A stretch of 9,377 bases of DNA from an uncultured Oscillospiraceae bacterium. GTDB lineage: Bacteria; Bacillota; Clostridia; Oscillospirales; Oscillospiraceae. Within the stretch, counting starts at the first letter, position 1, and the number at the start of each line of letters is the position of its first letter. The notes under the pieces were generated by a model. It saw nothing but the letters and a program-made list of their open reading frames with translations. It did not search any database and was not told where the DNA came from. Below are positions 1 through 6,374 of this stretch, in pieces. The stretch lies in contig CAKUJL010000042.1 of NCBI GenBank assembly GCA_934661715.1, forward strand, positions 1 to 9,377. The letters run 5' to 3'. The position numbers and the translations under genes were made by a program.

Positions 1-1
1 G

Positions 2-2023
2 GGGCTTTCGTATCCCGTCACGGGCTTTTCCATCCGGTATGAGTTCGGCATCTTCAAGCAGAAGATCGTCGACGGCTGGCAGATCGAGTTCCCGGACGAC
101 TGGCTGGGGCTGGGCGACGTGTGGCTGCACACGAGAGAGGACGACGCGGTCGAGGTGCGCTTCGGCGGCGCTGTGCACGAGTGGATGGACCACGGCAAGT
201 TCAAGGCCGCGCAGGTGGGCTATCAGTCCGTGATGGCCGTGCCGCACGATTTTTACATTTCCGGCTACCATGCCGAGGGCGCGAACAAACTGACGCTCTG
301 GTCTGCCTCCGTGCCGCAGGGTTTTGATATGGCGGCGTTCTCCCGCGGCGATTACGCACGGGCTCTGGAGCAGAACACGATGGCCGAGACCATCTCGAAG
401 GTGCTCTATCCGGCGGACGATCACATCGAGGGAAAGCGCTTGCGGCTCAAGCAGCAGTATCTGCTGGTCTCGGCGTCGCTGCAATCGATCCTCAAGGACC
501 ACTACAAGCAGTACGGCACGCTTTCGAATTTAGCCGACAAGGTCGCCGTACATATCAACGACACCCATCCGGCGCTGTGCGTGCCGGAGCTGATGCGCTT
601 ACTGGTCGACCAGTACGAAATGGGCTGGGACGAGGCGTGGGATATTACCTGCAAGACCCTTTCCTACACGAACCACACCGTCATGGCAGAAGCGCTCGAG
701 CACTGGCAGATCGATCTTTTCCGTGAGCAGCTGCCGCGCGTCTACGGCATCGTCCGCGAAATCGACCGCCGCACGCGCAACCAGCTTCAGCTCTCCTACC
801 CCGGCGACTGGGGCAAGATCGACTATATGGCCCCGATCTCGGGCGGCGAGGTGCGGATGGCAAATCTGTGTCTGGCCGCGTGCCACAAGGTAAACGGCGT
901 TTCGCAGCTGCACACGCAGATCCTCAAGGACGGCATTTTCCGCGATTACGCGCAATTGGATGAGAGCCGCTTCATCAACATCACAAACGGCATCGCCTAC
1001 CGCCGCTGGCTCTGCCAGGCCAACCCCGCGCTCACCGAGTACTTAACGGGTCTTATCGGAAGCGGCTTTACGAAGGACGCGCGGGAGCTGGAAAAGCTCT
1101 TGAGCTTCTGCGACAACGAAGAAGTTCTTGCCAAGCTGCGGGAAATTAAGTTAGAAAACAAAAAGCGCCTCGCGGCCTATGTCAGCCGCGCAAACGGCAT
1201 TCACTTAGACCCCGAGAGCCTGTTTGACATTCAGGTCAAGCGCCTGCACGAGTATAAGCGGCAGCTTCTGAACGTGCTGCATATTCTGCGGCTGTATCTG
1301 GAGATCAAGGACAATCCGCAGAAGGAAATCACGCCCCGCACGTTCGTCTTCGCGGCGAAGGCCTCTGCCGGCTATCAGATGGCAAAGCGCATCATTTCCC
1401 TCATCGTCGCCGTGGCAGACACCATCAACGCGGACCCCGCCATGCACGGCAAGCTCAAGGTCGTCTTCGTCGAGGATTACAAGGTGTCTCTTGCCGAGAT
1501 CATCATTCCGGCGGCCGATATCTCCGAGCAGATCTCCGTCGCGGGCAAGGAGGCCTCCGGCACGGGCAACATGAAGCTGATGATCAACGGCGCGGTCACA
1601 CTCGGCACGCTGGACGGCGCGAATGTCGAAATTTGTCAGCAGGTCGGAGAAGAAAACATGTTCCTCTTCGGTCTGCACGCCGAGCAGGTGGAAGCGCTGT
1701 GGCGCGGCGGCTATGACCCGCGGGCGTATCTGACAGAGCCGCTAAACCGCGTTTTGAACCTTCTTTCTTCCGGGGCGCTCGGCGGCAAGAAATTTGAAGA
1801 CATCGTCCAGAGCCTCACCACCAACCACTTCGGCACCGCCGACGGCTACATGACCGTGGCCGATTTCGAGAGCTACTGCGCGGCGCAGCAGAAGGTGGGC
1901 GCAGTGTGGCAGGACAAGCGGAAATTCACGAACATGTCGCTCGTCAACATCGCGAAGGCGGGAATTTTCTCGTCTGACCGCGCGGTCGAGCAGTACGCCG
2001 AAGAGATCTGGGGTTTAGCGTAA
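2..2023 (+). CDS. glgP: Glycogen/maltodextrin phosphorylase, 5' end outside the window
   Basis: GT35 phosphorylase, which releases glucose-1-phosphate from the non-reducing ends of alpha-1,4-glucans using phosphate and a PLP cofactor in the cytosol. The reading frame is open from base 2 without a start codon, so the gene enters from the left; 673 residues are visible. The first visible residues, SIRYEFGIFKQKIVDGWQ, are a hallmark phosphorylase segment, so an internal ATG or GTG near base 119 is not the true start. Further family signatures are HINDTHPAL (about 560-586) and the PLP site EASGTGNMK, with the PLP lysine codon at 1574-1576, followed by TLDGANVEI. The usual signature has L or M just before the Asn after this lysine; here it is I, a mild change. 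With the family length near 800 residues, about 130-150 residues are missing. The stop is 2 nt before the amylase ATG, so the two are surely co-transcribed. Family call is secure; preference for glycogen over maltodextrin cannot be read from the sequence. Confidence 0.97.
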   Translation, partial: GLSYPVTGFSIRYEFGIFKQKIVDGWQIEFPDDWLGLGDVWLHTREDDAVEVRFGGAVHEWMDHGKFKAAQVGYQSVMAVPHDFYISGYHAEGANKLTLWSASVPQGFDMAAFSRGDYARALEQNTMAETISKVLYPADDHIEGKRLRLKQQYLLVSASLQSILKDHYKQYGTLSNLADKVAVHINDTHPALCVPELMRLLVDQYEMGWDEAWDITCKTLSYTNHTVMAEALEHWQIDLFREQLPRVYGIVREIDRRTRNQLQLSYPGDWGKIDYMAPISGGEVRMANLCLAACHKVNGVSQLHTQILKDGIFRDYAQLDESRFINITNGIAYRRWLCQANPALTEYLTGLIGSGFTKDARELEKLLSFCDNEEVLAKLREIKLENKKRLAAYVSRANGIHLDPESLFDIQVKRLHEYKRQLLNVLHILRLYLEIKDNPQKEITPRTFVFAAKASAGYQMAKRIISLIVAVADTINADPAMHGKLKVVFVEDYKVSLAEIIIPAADISEQISVAGKEASGTGNMKLMINGAVTLGTLDGANVEICQQVGEENMFLFGLHAEQVEALWRGGYDPRAYLTEPLNRVLNLLSSGALGGKKFEDIVQSLTTNHFGTADGYMTVADFESYCAAQQKVGAVWQDKRKFTNMSLVNIAKAGIFSSDRAVEQYAEEIWGLA

Positions 2024-2025
2024 GT

Positions 2026-3843
2026 ATGCGGATTTTGTTTGACAGCAAGCTCTCGCAGTTCAAAACGCCGTTCGGCACCTTGAGACCCGGAGAGGTCTGC
2101 CGCCTGCGCGTGGACATTCCGGTCTCCTGCCGGACGGTGAAGGCCGAGGCCGTTTTTCTGCTGGACGATGAAAAAACGCAGAGCTTCCGCGCTCCGCTGC
2201 AAAAAACGGAAGAAAACGCACTGTATGAAGCGTGGAGCGGAGAATTTACCCTTCAGCCGGGGCTGTACTTCTACTATTTCCATATCACCACGCAGAACGA
2301 GTCCTTCCGGCTTTTGAAACAGGGAAACGACACCAACATAGAAGAGGGCGGCCTCTGGCAGGTCAGCTGCGTAGAAGAAAAATACCCCGTGCCGGAGTAC
2401 GCGAAGGGCGCGGTCATGTACCAGATCTTCCCCGACCGGTTCTATCAGAGCGGCACGTGCGACTGCAAGGAAAAGCTTCAGCCCTACTGGGTGCACGAGG
2501 ACAAGTCGGACACGCCTGTTTTTAAGCCCGACGCGAACGGAAAGGTCTGGAACAACGACTTTTACGGCGGGAACTTAAGAGGCATCCGAGAAAAGCTTTC
2601 CTATTTGCAGGCGCTCGGTGTGGAGCTTTTGTATCTGAACCCGATCTTCTTCGCTTTCTCCACGCACCGGTACGACACCTGCGACTATGGCCGCATCGAC
2701 CCGATGCTGGGCACGGAGGAGGATTTCAAAGCACTGTGTCACGAGGCCCACGAGCGGGGCATGAAGGTGATTCTGGACGGCGTGTTTTCCCACGTCGGAA
2801 GCCGCAGCCGCTATTTTCAGGACGCAATCTCCAATCCCGACTCCCCGTATCGCAGCTGGTTCGATTTCAAGCACTATCCGGATGCTTACACCAGCTGGTG
2901 GGGCATCACGGATCTTCCGTGCGTGAAAAAGGACAACGAGGATTTTCTGCGGTACATCATCGACGACGAGGATTCCATCGCCGTGCACTGGCTTCGCGCG
3001 GGAGCCGACGGCTGGCGGCTGGACGTGGTCGACGAGCTGCCGGACAGCTTTGTGCTGCGCCTGCGAGAGCGCATCCGGAAGGAAAAGCCCGACGCGCTTC
3101 TCATCGGCGAGGTCTGGGAGGACGCGTCCAATAAAATTGCCTACGGCGTGCGGCGGAAATACTTCACGAGCCGTGAACTGGACTCCGTCATGAATTACCC
3201 GTGGCAGAAGGAAATTCTCCGCTATGTGCGCGGGGAAGCGGACGGCGCTGCGCTGGCAGAGCGCATCATGGCGCTGGCGGAAAATTATCCGGCGGACGTT
3301 CTTTCCTGCGTGATGAACATTTTATCGACGCACGACACGCCGCGGGCCATCAACGCGCTTCTGGACCCGAAGGACGGTGACCGCGAGGAGCTTGCCAAGC
3401 GGCATTTTTCGCCGGAAGACCTCGCGCGGGGCAAATCGCTTTTGCGCATGGCGGCCTTTTTGCAGTTCACGCTCCCCGGCATCGCCTGCATCTACTATGG
3501 AGACGAGGCCGGTATGACGGGCTACCGCGACCCCTTCAACCGGCGCTATTTCCCGTGGGGCAGCGAAGATGGAAGCCTGCAATTGTTTTATAAAGCGCTC
3601 GCGCAGCTCAAAAAGACGCTTCCGGCCCTGCGCCGCGGCGATGTGACCGTGGTGGAAGCGGGCGGCGGACGGCTGTTGTTCCTGCGCCGGTTTGAAGCGC
3701 AGACGCTCTGCGTGTGCTGCAACAAATCGAGTGCGCCGTGGGAGCTGCATTTAAGCGGCGAGGTGCTGCTGGGCTGCAATCTGTCGTATTACCCCGGCAA
3801 GCTCACCCTCGGCCCCGACGGCTGCTGCCTTGTAACACGATAG
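2026..3843 (+). CDS. GH13 alpha-amylase family enzyme, neopullulanase/cyclomaltodextrinase-like, cytosolic
   Basis: A 605-residue glycoside hydrolase that likely cleaves alpha-1,4 (perhaps alpha-1,6) bonds of maltodextrins or glycogen-derived oligosaccharides. Residues about 1-120 look like an N-terminal beta-sandwich (CBM34-like; note GLYFYYFHI near 79-87). The TIM barrel begins with AVMYQIFPDRF (about 129-139). GH13 conserved regions are present: DGVFSH (251-256), GWRLDVVDE with nucleophile D333, GEVWED with acid/base E362, and STHDTPR with transition-state stabiliser D437. IYYGDEAGM (489-497) is also typical, and a C-terminal beta domain follows. All three catalytic acids are kept. There is no signal peptide, so it acts in the cytosol beside the phosphorylase. 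The ATG is 2 nt after the glgP stop with only a weak GGGG upstream, suggesting translational coupling. Exact substrate (cyclodextrin, pullulan, maltodextrin) is not decidable from sequence; the GH13 class is certain. Confidence 0.93.
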   Translation: MRILFDSKLSQFKTPFGTLRPGEVCRLRVDIPVSCRTVKAEAVFLLDDEKTQSFRAPLQKTEENALYEAWSGEFTLQPGLYFYYFHITTQNESFRLLKQGNDTNIEEGGLWQVSCVEEKYPVPEYAKGAVMYQIFPDRFYQSGTCDCKEKLQPYWVHEDKSDTPVFKPDANGKVWNNDFYGGNLRGIREKLSYLQALGVELLYLNPIFFAFSTHRYDTCDYGRIDPMLGTEEDFKALCHEAHERGMKVILDGVFSHVGSRSRYFQDAISNPDSPYRSWFDFKHYPDAYTSWWGITDLPCVKKDNEDFLRYIIDDEDSIAVHWLRAGADGWRLDVVDELPDSFVLRLRERIRKEKPDALLIGEVWEDASNKIAYGVRRKYFTSRELDSVMNYPWQKEILRYVRGEADGAALAERIMALAENYPADVLSCVMNILSTHDTPRAINALLDPKDGDREELAKRHFSPEDLARGKSLLRMAAFLQFTLPGIACIYYGDEAGMTGYRDPFNRRYFPWGSEDGSLQLFYKALAQLKKTLPALRRGDVTVVEAGGGRLLFLRRFEAQTLCVCCNKSSAPWELHLSGEVLLGCNLSYYPGKLTLGPDGCCLVTR

Positions 3844-3847
3844 AACT

Positions 3848-4016
3848 GCCCAAAAAGCTGACGCTTTTCGGGCAAAAGGCTGCGCCTCGACTACGCGCAT
3901 AATTTTGCCCCGATGGGGCAAAATTCCACACTTGCGAGGCGAGAAGTATGTTTCCGGTCGGCGGAGCCGCCGGATAACATGAATTTAGAATTTATTTCGC
4001 GTCTGCGGACGCGAAA
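3848..4016. repeat. Cluster of short palindromes between the glycogen operon and the lipoprotein gene
   Basis: This gap of about 218 nt has no credible gene but at least five inverted repeats: GCCCAAAAAGC/GCTTTTCGGGC with a TGAC loop and one mismatch (about 3848-3873); AGGC/GCCT with loop TGC (3877-3887); a perfect AATTTTGCCCC/GGGGCAAAATT with a 3-nt loop (3901-3925), itself enclosed by CGCCTCG (3883-3889) and CGAGGCG (3935-3941); CGGCGG/CCGCCG with a 2-nt centre (about 3958-3972); and TTTCGCGTC/GACGCGAAA with loop TGCG (3995-4016). The octamer TGCGAGGC occurs twice (3933-3940 and about 4020-4027). None is followed by a run of T on the plus strand, so they are not ordinary terminators for the operon. 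The dense palindromes resemble REP/BIME- or MITE-like intergenic repeats, but copy number cannot be seen from one window. They may still act as mRNA 3'-end stabilisers. Confidence 0.6.
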
Positions 4017-4061
4017 CTCTGCGAGGCTTTTTGACAAGGCGGAGAAGAAAGAGAGGAACGC

Positions 4062-4769
4062 ATGAAAGGAACGACAAAACGGCTGTTGGCCGCGATGCTT
4101 TTGGTCATGCTGCTGGTGCTGTGCGCGTGCGCGGCGGCGACTTCACAAGCGCCCAAGCAGGCGCAGGAGACTGCTGCACCGGCCATCGAGACCGCGCAGG
4201 AAGCCCCCGCACCCGAACAGACGGAAACCGCCCCGGAAAAAGCGCAGCCCGCACCCGCCGAGACGGAACAGACCGAAACGCAGACGCCGGAAGAGCGTCC
4301 TCCCATGGACGAGCAGCCGGTGTCTATAGAGGCTCCGGAAGCCGCTGGCCCCACGACCTGCACCGTCAGCATCAGCTGCGTAACGCTTCTTGACCACATG
4401 AGCGATCTGGACGCGGAAAAGGCCGAGCTCGTGCCGCAGGACGGCTGGATCCTCGCGCCCGTGACGGTCGAATTTACCGAGGGCCAGAGCGCGTTTGAGG
4501 TGCTTCTGAACACCGTGAAGGCAAACGCCATCCACATGGAGTATCAGGCTACGGCGCTTTACGATACGGCCTACATTGAAGGCATCGGCGGCATCTACGA
4601 GTTTGACTGCGGGGCGCTGTCCGGCTGGATGTACCGCGTGAACGGCTGGTTCCCGAACTACGGCTCGAGCCGCTATGGCGTGCAGGCCGGGGATACCATC
4701 GAGTGGGTCTATTCCTGCGACATGGGCGCAGACGTCGGCGCAAGCGGCGTCACGCAGGGCTACGAATAA
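4062..4769 (+). CDS. Lipoprotein with a proline/glutamate/threonine-rich linker and a DUF4430 domain
   Basis: A 235-residue exported protein. Residues 1-22 form a lipoprotein signal peptide (KR, then a run of L, M and V) with a lipobox-like L20-C21-A22-C23; lipidation would be on C23, though Cys at the -2 position is unusual. Residues about 27-95 are a low-complexity linker rich in Q, E, T, A and P that would space the domain from the membrane. Residues about 130-218 match DUF4430, the transcobalamin-C-like fold: VEFTEGQSAFEVLLN, then the glycine/aromatic core GIGGIYEFDCGALSGWMYRVNG and the final GDTIEWVYS. The start is supported by GAGAGG about 5-6 nt before the ATG. The gene has its own terminator and sits alone. 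DUF4430 proteins are cell-surface proteins of Firmicutes; binding of a corrinoid or other ligand is only inferred from fold similarity. Domain call is strong, function unknown. Confidence 0.85.
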   Translation: MKGTTKRLLAAMLLVMLLVLCACAAATSQAPKQAQETAAPAIETAQEAPAPEQTETAPEKAQPAPAETEQTETQTPEERPPMDEQPVSIEAPEAAGPTTCTVSISCVTLLDHMSDLDAEKAELVPQDGWILAPVTVEFTEGQSAFEVLLNTVKANAIHMEYQATALYDTAYIEGIGGIYEFDCGALSGWMYRVNGWFPNYGSSRYGVQAGDTIEWVYSCDMGADVGASGVTQGYE

Positions 4770-4773
4770 GGAT

Positions 4774-4808
4774 AACGCACGGGGGCAGGAACGCTTCCGT
4801 GCGTTTTT
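4774..4808 (+). terminator. Rho-independent terminator after the DUF4430 lipoprotein
   Basis: Perfect 9-bp stem AACGCACGG / CCGTGCGTT around a 14-nt loop, ending in five T residues. It begins 4 nt after the lipoprotein stop and separates this gene from the downstream ORF. Confidence 0.88.
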
Positions 4809-4812
4809 CAAT

Positions 4813-4842
4813 GTGGCATTTCGGCTGCGGCTCTGTTAAAAT
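4813..4842 (+). promoter_or_regulatory. Candidate promoter for the 4887 gene
   Basis: An extended -10, TG-T-TAAAAT, lies at 4834-4842, with a weak -35 GTGGCA (4813-4818, 4 of 6 matches) 18 bp upstream. It sits just after the preceding terminator and 44 nt before the next ATG, where a promoter is needed. The -10 is convincing and the -35 is poor. Confidence 0.5.
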
Positions 4843-4886
4843 GGACTTGGAAGAGACGAAAAAACGGAAAACGGGAGGAAGGCCGC

Positions 4887-5408
4887 ATGACGCGCAGAAA
4901 GAAAAAATGGGCGATCTTCGGCGCGGCGCTGCTGCTTTTTACGGCTTTTGCGCTTATTTACACGCGCCCGCAGACGATCGAACAGCGATATCCGTTTCTC
5001 GACCTGACGCAGCAGTGCACGCAGATCTGGGGCTATTACGACACGTACGAAGGGTCTGGCGAATCGGATCAGAAAGAGTTTTCTGTCGGACCGGATGACG
5101 TGCGCTTTGAAGAACTCCTTCGGCTTGTTCGGGAGACAAAGTTTCGGACGAAGCTGACCAACCTGATCCCAATGTATGGCATGCAATACCATACGAAGCG
5201 CGAGGGCGATTTCCAATGGACGGTATGGCTTCAGCTGGAGAACGTCGTTTTCCCGAATGGCGACACGGGGACGGGCGATATGCTCCGGTTCGACAATTTC
5301 TTTGGCGATGTGGAGGTACTTTTCGACACGGAAAACCGGCGATGCACGATCAAAAATCAGGACGCCTGGCTGAAGGCTGTGCTGGACTGCGTGACGCAGA
5401 CGCCGTAG
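4887..5408 (+). CDS. Unrecognised membrane-anchored protein
   Basis: A 173-residue protein I do not recognise. The N-terminus TRRKKK followed by a hydrophobic stretch (about residues 8-25) is a signal anchor: N-terminus inside, remainder outside. There is no lipobox and no clear cleavage site. The exported part is mixed alpha/beta in look, acidic to neutral, with three cysteines (C44, C153, C168), of which C153 and C168 might form a disulfide. The segment FEELLRLVRETKFR (about 74-87) is probably helical. The start is supported by GGGAGG 8 nt before the ATG (4873-4878) and the promoter candidate upstream. It is followed by the redox operon, which appears to have its own promoter, so no functional link is implied. 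It reads as a real gene because of the signal anchor, ribosome binding site and codon use like its neighbours; function unknown. Confidence 0.75.
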   Translation: MTRRKKKWAIFGAALLLFTAFALIYTRPQTIEQRYPFLDLTQQCTQIWGYYDTYEGSGESDQKEFSVGPDDVRFEELLRLVRETKFRTKLTNLIPMYGMQYHTKREGDFQWTVWLQLENVVFPNGDTGTGDMLRFDNFFGDVEVLFDTENRRCTIKNQDAWLKAVLDCVTQTP

Positions 5409-5440
5409 TTTTGCGGGGACTGGCTATTTTTCGCGAAATG

Positions 5441-5449
5441 TGGTATACT
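5441..5449 (+). promoter_or_regulatory. Extended -10 promoter of the FTR/thioredoxin operon
   Basis: TGG-TATACT is a near-consensus extended -10 element about 38 nt before the ATG at 5487. The region 17 bp upstream (TGGCTA at 5421-5426) is a weak -35, as is common with extended -10 promoters. Transcription would start near 5455. Confidence 0.6.
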
Positions 5450-5453
5450 GAGA

Positions 5454-5470
5454 CCGGCGAAGCACGCCGG
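5454..5470 (+). promoter_or_regulatory. Hairpin at the 5' end of the FTR/thioredoxin mRNA
   Basis: Perfect CCGGCG / CGCCGG with a 5-nt loop (AAGCA). It would be the very start of the transcript from the TATACT promoter and abuts the ribosome binding site AAAGGAGG (5471-5478). A 5' stem in this place could protect the mRNA from degradation; this role is inferred. Confidence 0.5.
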
Positions 5471-5486
5471 AAAGGAGGACGCCCGG

Positions 5487-5699
5487 ATGGCAGTTACGCT
5501 CAACCCGGACAAGGAGATCGTCCGATCAGTCAAGGAAGGACTCAAGCGCACAGGCGGCTACTGCCCGTGCAGACTCGAGCGGACCGAAGACAACAAGTGC
5601 ATGTGCAAGGAATTCCGCGAACAGATCGCGGACCCCGATTTCGAGGGCTTCTGCCACTGCATGCTGTACTATAAATCACGCCGGAAGGAGAACGAATGA
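5487..5699 (+). CDS. Ferredoxin:thioredoxin reductase, catalytic (beta) subunit
   Basis: A 70-residue iron-sulfur protein that passes electrons from reduced ferredoxin to a thioredoxin disulfide through a [4Fe-4S] cluster next to a redox-active cysteine pair. All six family cysteines are present as C26-P-C28, C38-M-C40 and C56-H-C58. By analogy with the cyanobacterial enzyme, C26, C38, C40 and C56 hold the cluster and C28/C58 form the active disulfide. The spacing is CPC-X9-CMC-X15-CHC, unlike the plant/cyanobacterial CPC-X16-CPC-X8-CHC, and the protein is shorter than chloroplast forms. No variable (alpha) subunit gene is in view. The start is fixed by AAAGGAGG 8 nt before the ATG. The stop overlaps the thioredoxin start (ATGA), so enzyme and probable substrate are translationally coupled. 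Family call is strong; the in vivo donor is inferred to be ferredoxin. Confidence 0.92.
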   Translation: MAVTLNPDKEIVRSVKEGLKRTGGYCPCRLERTEDNKCMCKEFREQIADPDFEGFCHCMLYYKSRRKENE

Positions 5700-6010
5700 T
5701 GGCGGAAATCATTGTAACAGAAGAAAATTTTGACAAAGAGGTGCTGCTTTCCAAGGAGCCTGTGCTCGTGGATTTCTGGGCCACCTGGTGCGGCCCGTGC
5801 AAGATGCTCTCTCCCATTATCGCTGAAATCGCCGAGGAAAAGCAGGGCAGCGTCAAGGTCTGCAAAGTCAACGTCGACGACGCACGCCAGCTTGCCATCG
5901 ATTACGGCGTCAGCAGCATCCCGACCGTGATGGTCTTCCAGAACGGCGAGATCAAGGCCACGTCCGTCGGCTACCGCCCGAAGGAAGAACTCGAGGCCCT
6001 TTTGCAGTAA
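5696..6010 (+). CDS. trxA: Thioredoxin
   Basis: A 104-residue cytosolic dithiol-disulfide oxidoreductase with a complete single thioredoxin fold and no signal peptide. The active site is W31-C32-G-P-C35, the buried acid is D26 (VDFWATW), and the cis-proline is P76 in SSIPT. It ends in the usual VGYRPKEELEALL helix. Two in-frame ATGs are possible. The one at 5696 overlaps the upstream stop and lies 5 nt after AAGGAG (5685-5690); the one at 5699 lies at a more typical 8 nt, so the protein may be one residue shorter. It is the second gene of the operon with the FTR catalytic subunit and is presumably its electron acceptor, giving a ferredoxin-to-thioredoxin chain in place of, or alongside, NADPH-thioredoxin reductase. 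It is followed at once by a strong terminator. Confidence 0.97.
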   Translation: MMAEIIVTEENFDKEVLLSKEPVLVDFWATWCGPCKMLSPIIAEIAEEKQGSVKVCKVNVDDARQLAIDYGVSSIPTVMVFQNGEIKATSVGYRPKEELEALLQ

Positions 6011-6016
6011 AAACCA

Positions 6017-6058
6017 CCCGCCTGCAGGATTTGTCTGCCTGTGGGCGGGCCTTTTTTT
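6017..6058 (+). terminator. Rho-independent terminator of the FTR/thioredoxin operon
   Basis: Stem CCCGCC / GGCGGG with an inner CAGG / CCTG, separated by a 2x2 internal loop (TG/TG), followed by seven T residues (6052-6058). It starts 7 nt after the thioredoxin stop. Confidence 0.9.
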
Positions 6059-6063
6059 GACAC

Positions 6064-6093
6064 TTGACATATGATACTATATGCAGTATCATA
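6064..6093 (+). promoter_or_regulatory. Toxin-antitoxin promoter with overlapping palindromic operator
   Basis: TTGACA (-35, 6064-6069) and TATCAT (-10, 6087-6092) with an ideal 17-bp spacer. A perfect dyad TATGATACT (6070-6078) / AGTATCATA (6085-6093) around 6 nt fills the spacer and -10. A ribbon-helix-helix antitoxin is encoded in the same operon, so this is the expected site for autorepression by the antitoxin or the complex. Transcription would start near 6099. Confidence 0.85.
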
Positions 6094-6116
6094 AACATAG
6101 AAAGCGAGGCGTGGGA

Positions 6117-6362
6117 ATGGAGATACGATTAAAGAAGCAGCCGCAGAAATATCTGGCCAGTGTTGACGAGAAGACCCGGAAAAAGCTCTATAAAGCGCTC
6201 GACCAGCTTTCCAGACTTGAAGGAAATATCGTCCGCCTGGGCGGATACAAGTCGAGATACCGATACAAAATAGACCACTACCGCATTGTTTTTGACTGGG
6301 TGCAGAGCGAAATCGTCATCGTCGTTGTGGAGATCAATACCCGCACCAACGTGAAGTATTAA
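6117..6362 (+). CDS. RelE/ParE-superfamily toxin of a type II toxin-antitoxin pair
   Basis: An 81-residue basic protein that probably acts as a ribosome-dependent mRNA endonuclease (RelE-like) or a gyrase poison (ParE-like). Family features are the N-terminal helix KTRKKLYKALDQLSRLEG (about 19-36), the core YRYKIDHYRIVFDW (48-61) with R49 and R56, the strand SEIVIVVVEI (64-73), and the C-terminal NTRTNVKY ending in Y81, where many RelE members have an HR...Y ending. The frame is open from an ATG at 6081, but that codon lies upstream of the -10 hexamer and cannot be in the mRNA; the ATG at 6117 has GAGG (6106-6109) 7 nt upstream and gives the canonical M-E-I-R-L start. The gene comes before its antitoxin, the less common order. 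The promoter area is more AT-rich than its surroundings, fitting horizontal acquisition. The RelE versus ParE target cannot be settled here. Confidence 0.88.
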   Translation: MEIRLKKQPQKYLASVDEKTRKKLYKALDQLSRLEGNIVRLGGYKSRYRYKIDHYRIVFDWVQSEIVIVVVEINTRTNVKY

Positions 6363-6374
6363 GGAGGAATTCCT

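Noticed and set aside
1205..1678. Minus-strand ORFs inside glgP and the amylase gene (also 1873-2496, 2575-2988, 3322-3750)
   Set aside because: Long antisense frames are expected in GC-rich coding DNA; none has family motifs or a convincing ribosome binding site.
119..2023. A glycogen phosphorylase gene starting at base 119 within the window
   Set aside because: The same frame is open back to base 2 and encodes conserved phosphorylase residues there. The gene is simply cut by the window edge.
3901..3925. The perfect AATTTTGCCCC/GGGGCAAAATT hairpin as a terminator for the glycogen operon
   Set aside because: No run of T follows on either strand beyond the stem itself. It is better explained as part of the palindrome cluster.
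4143..4811. Minus-strand ORF of 222 codons opposite the DUF4430 lipoprotein
   Set aside because: Arginine/leucine-rich shadow of a clearly coding plus-strand gene; it runs through the terminator and has no recognisable domain.
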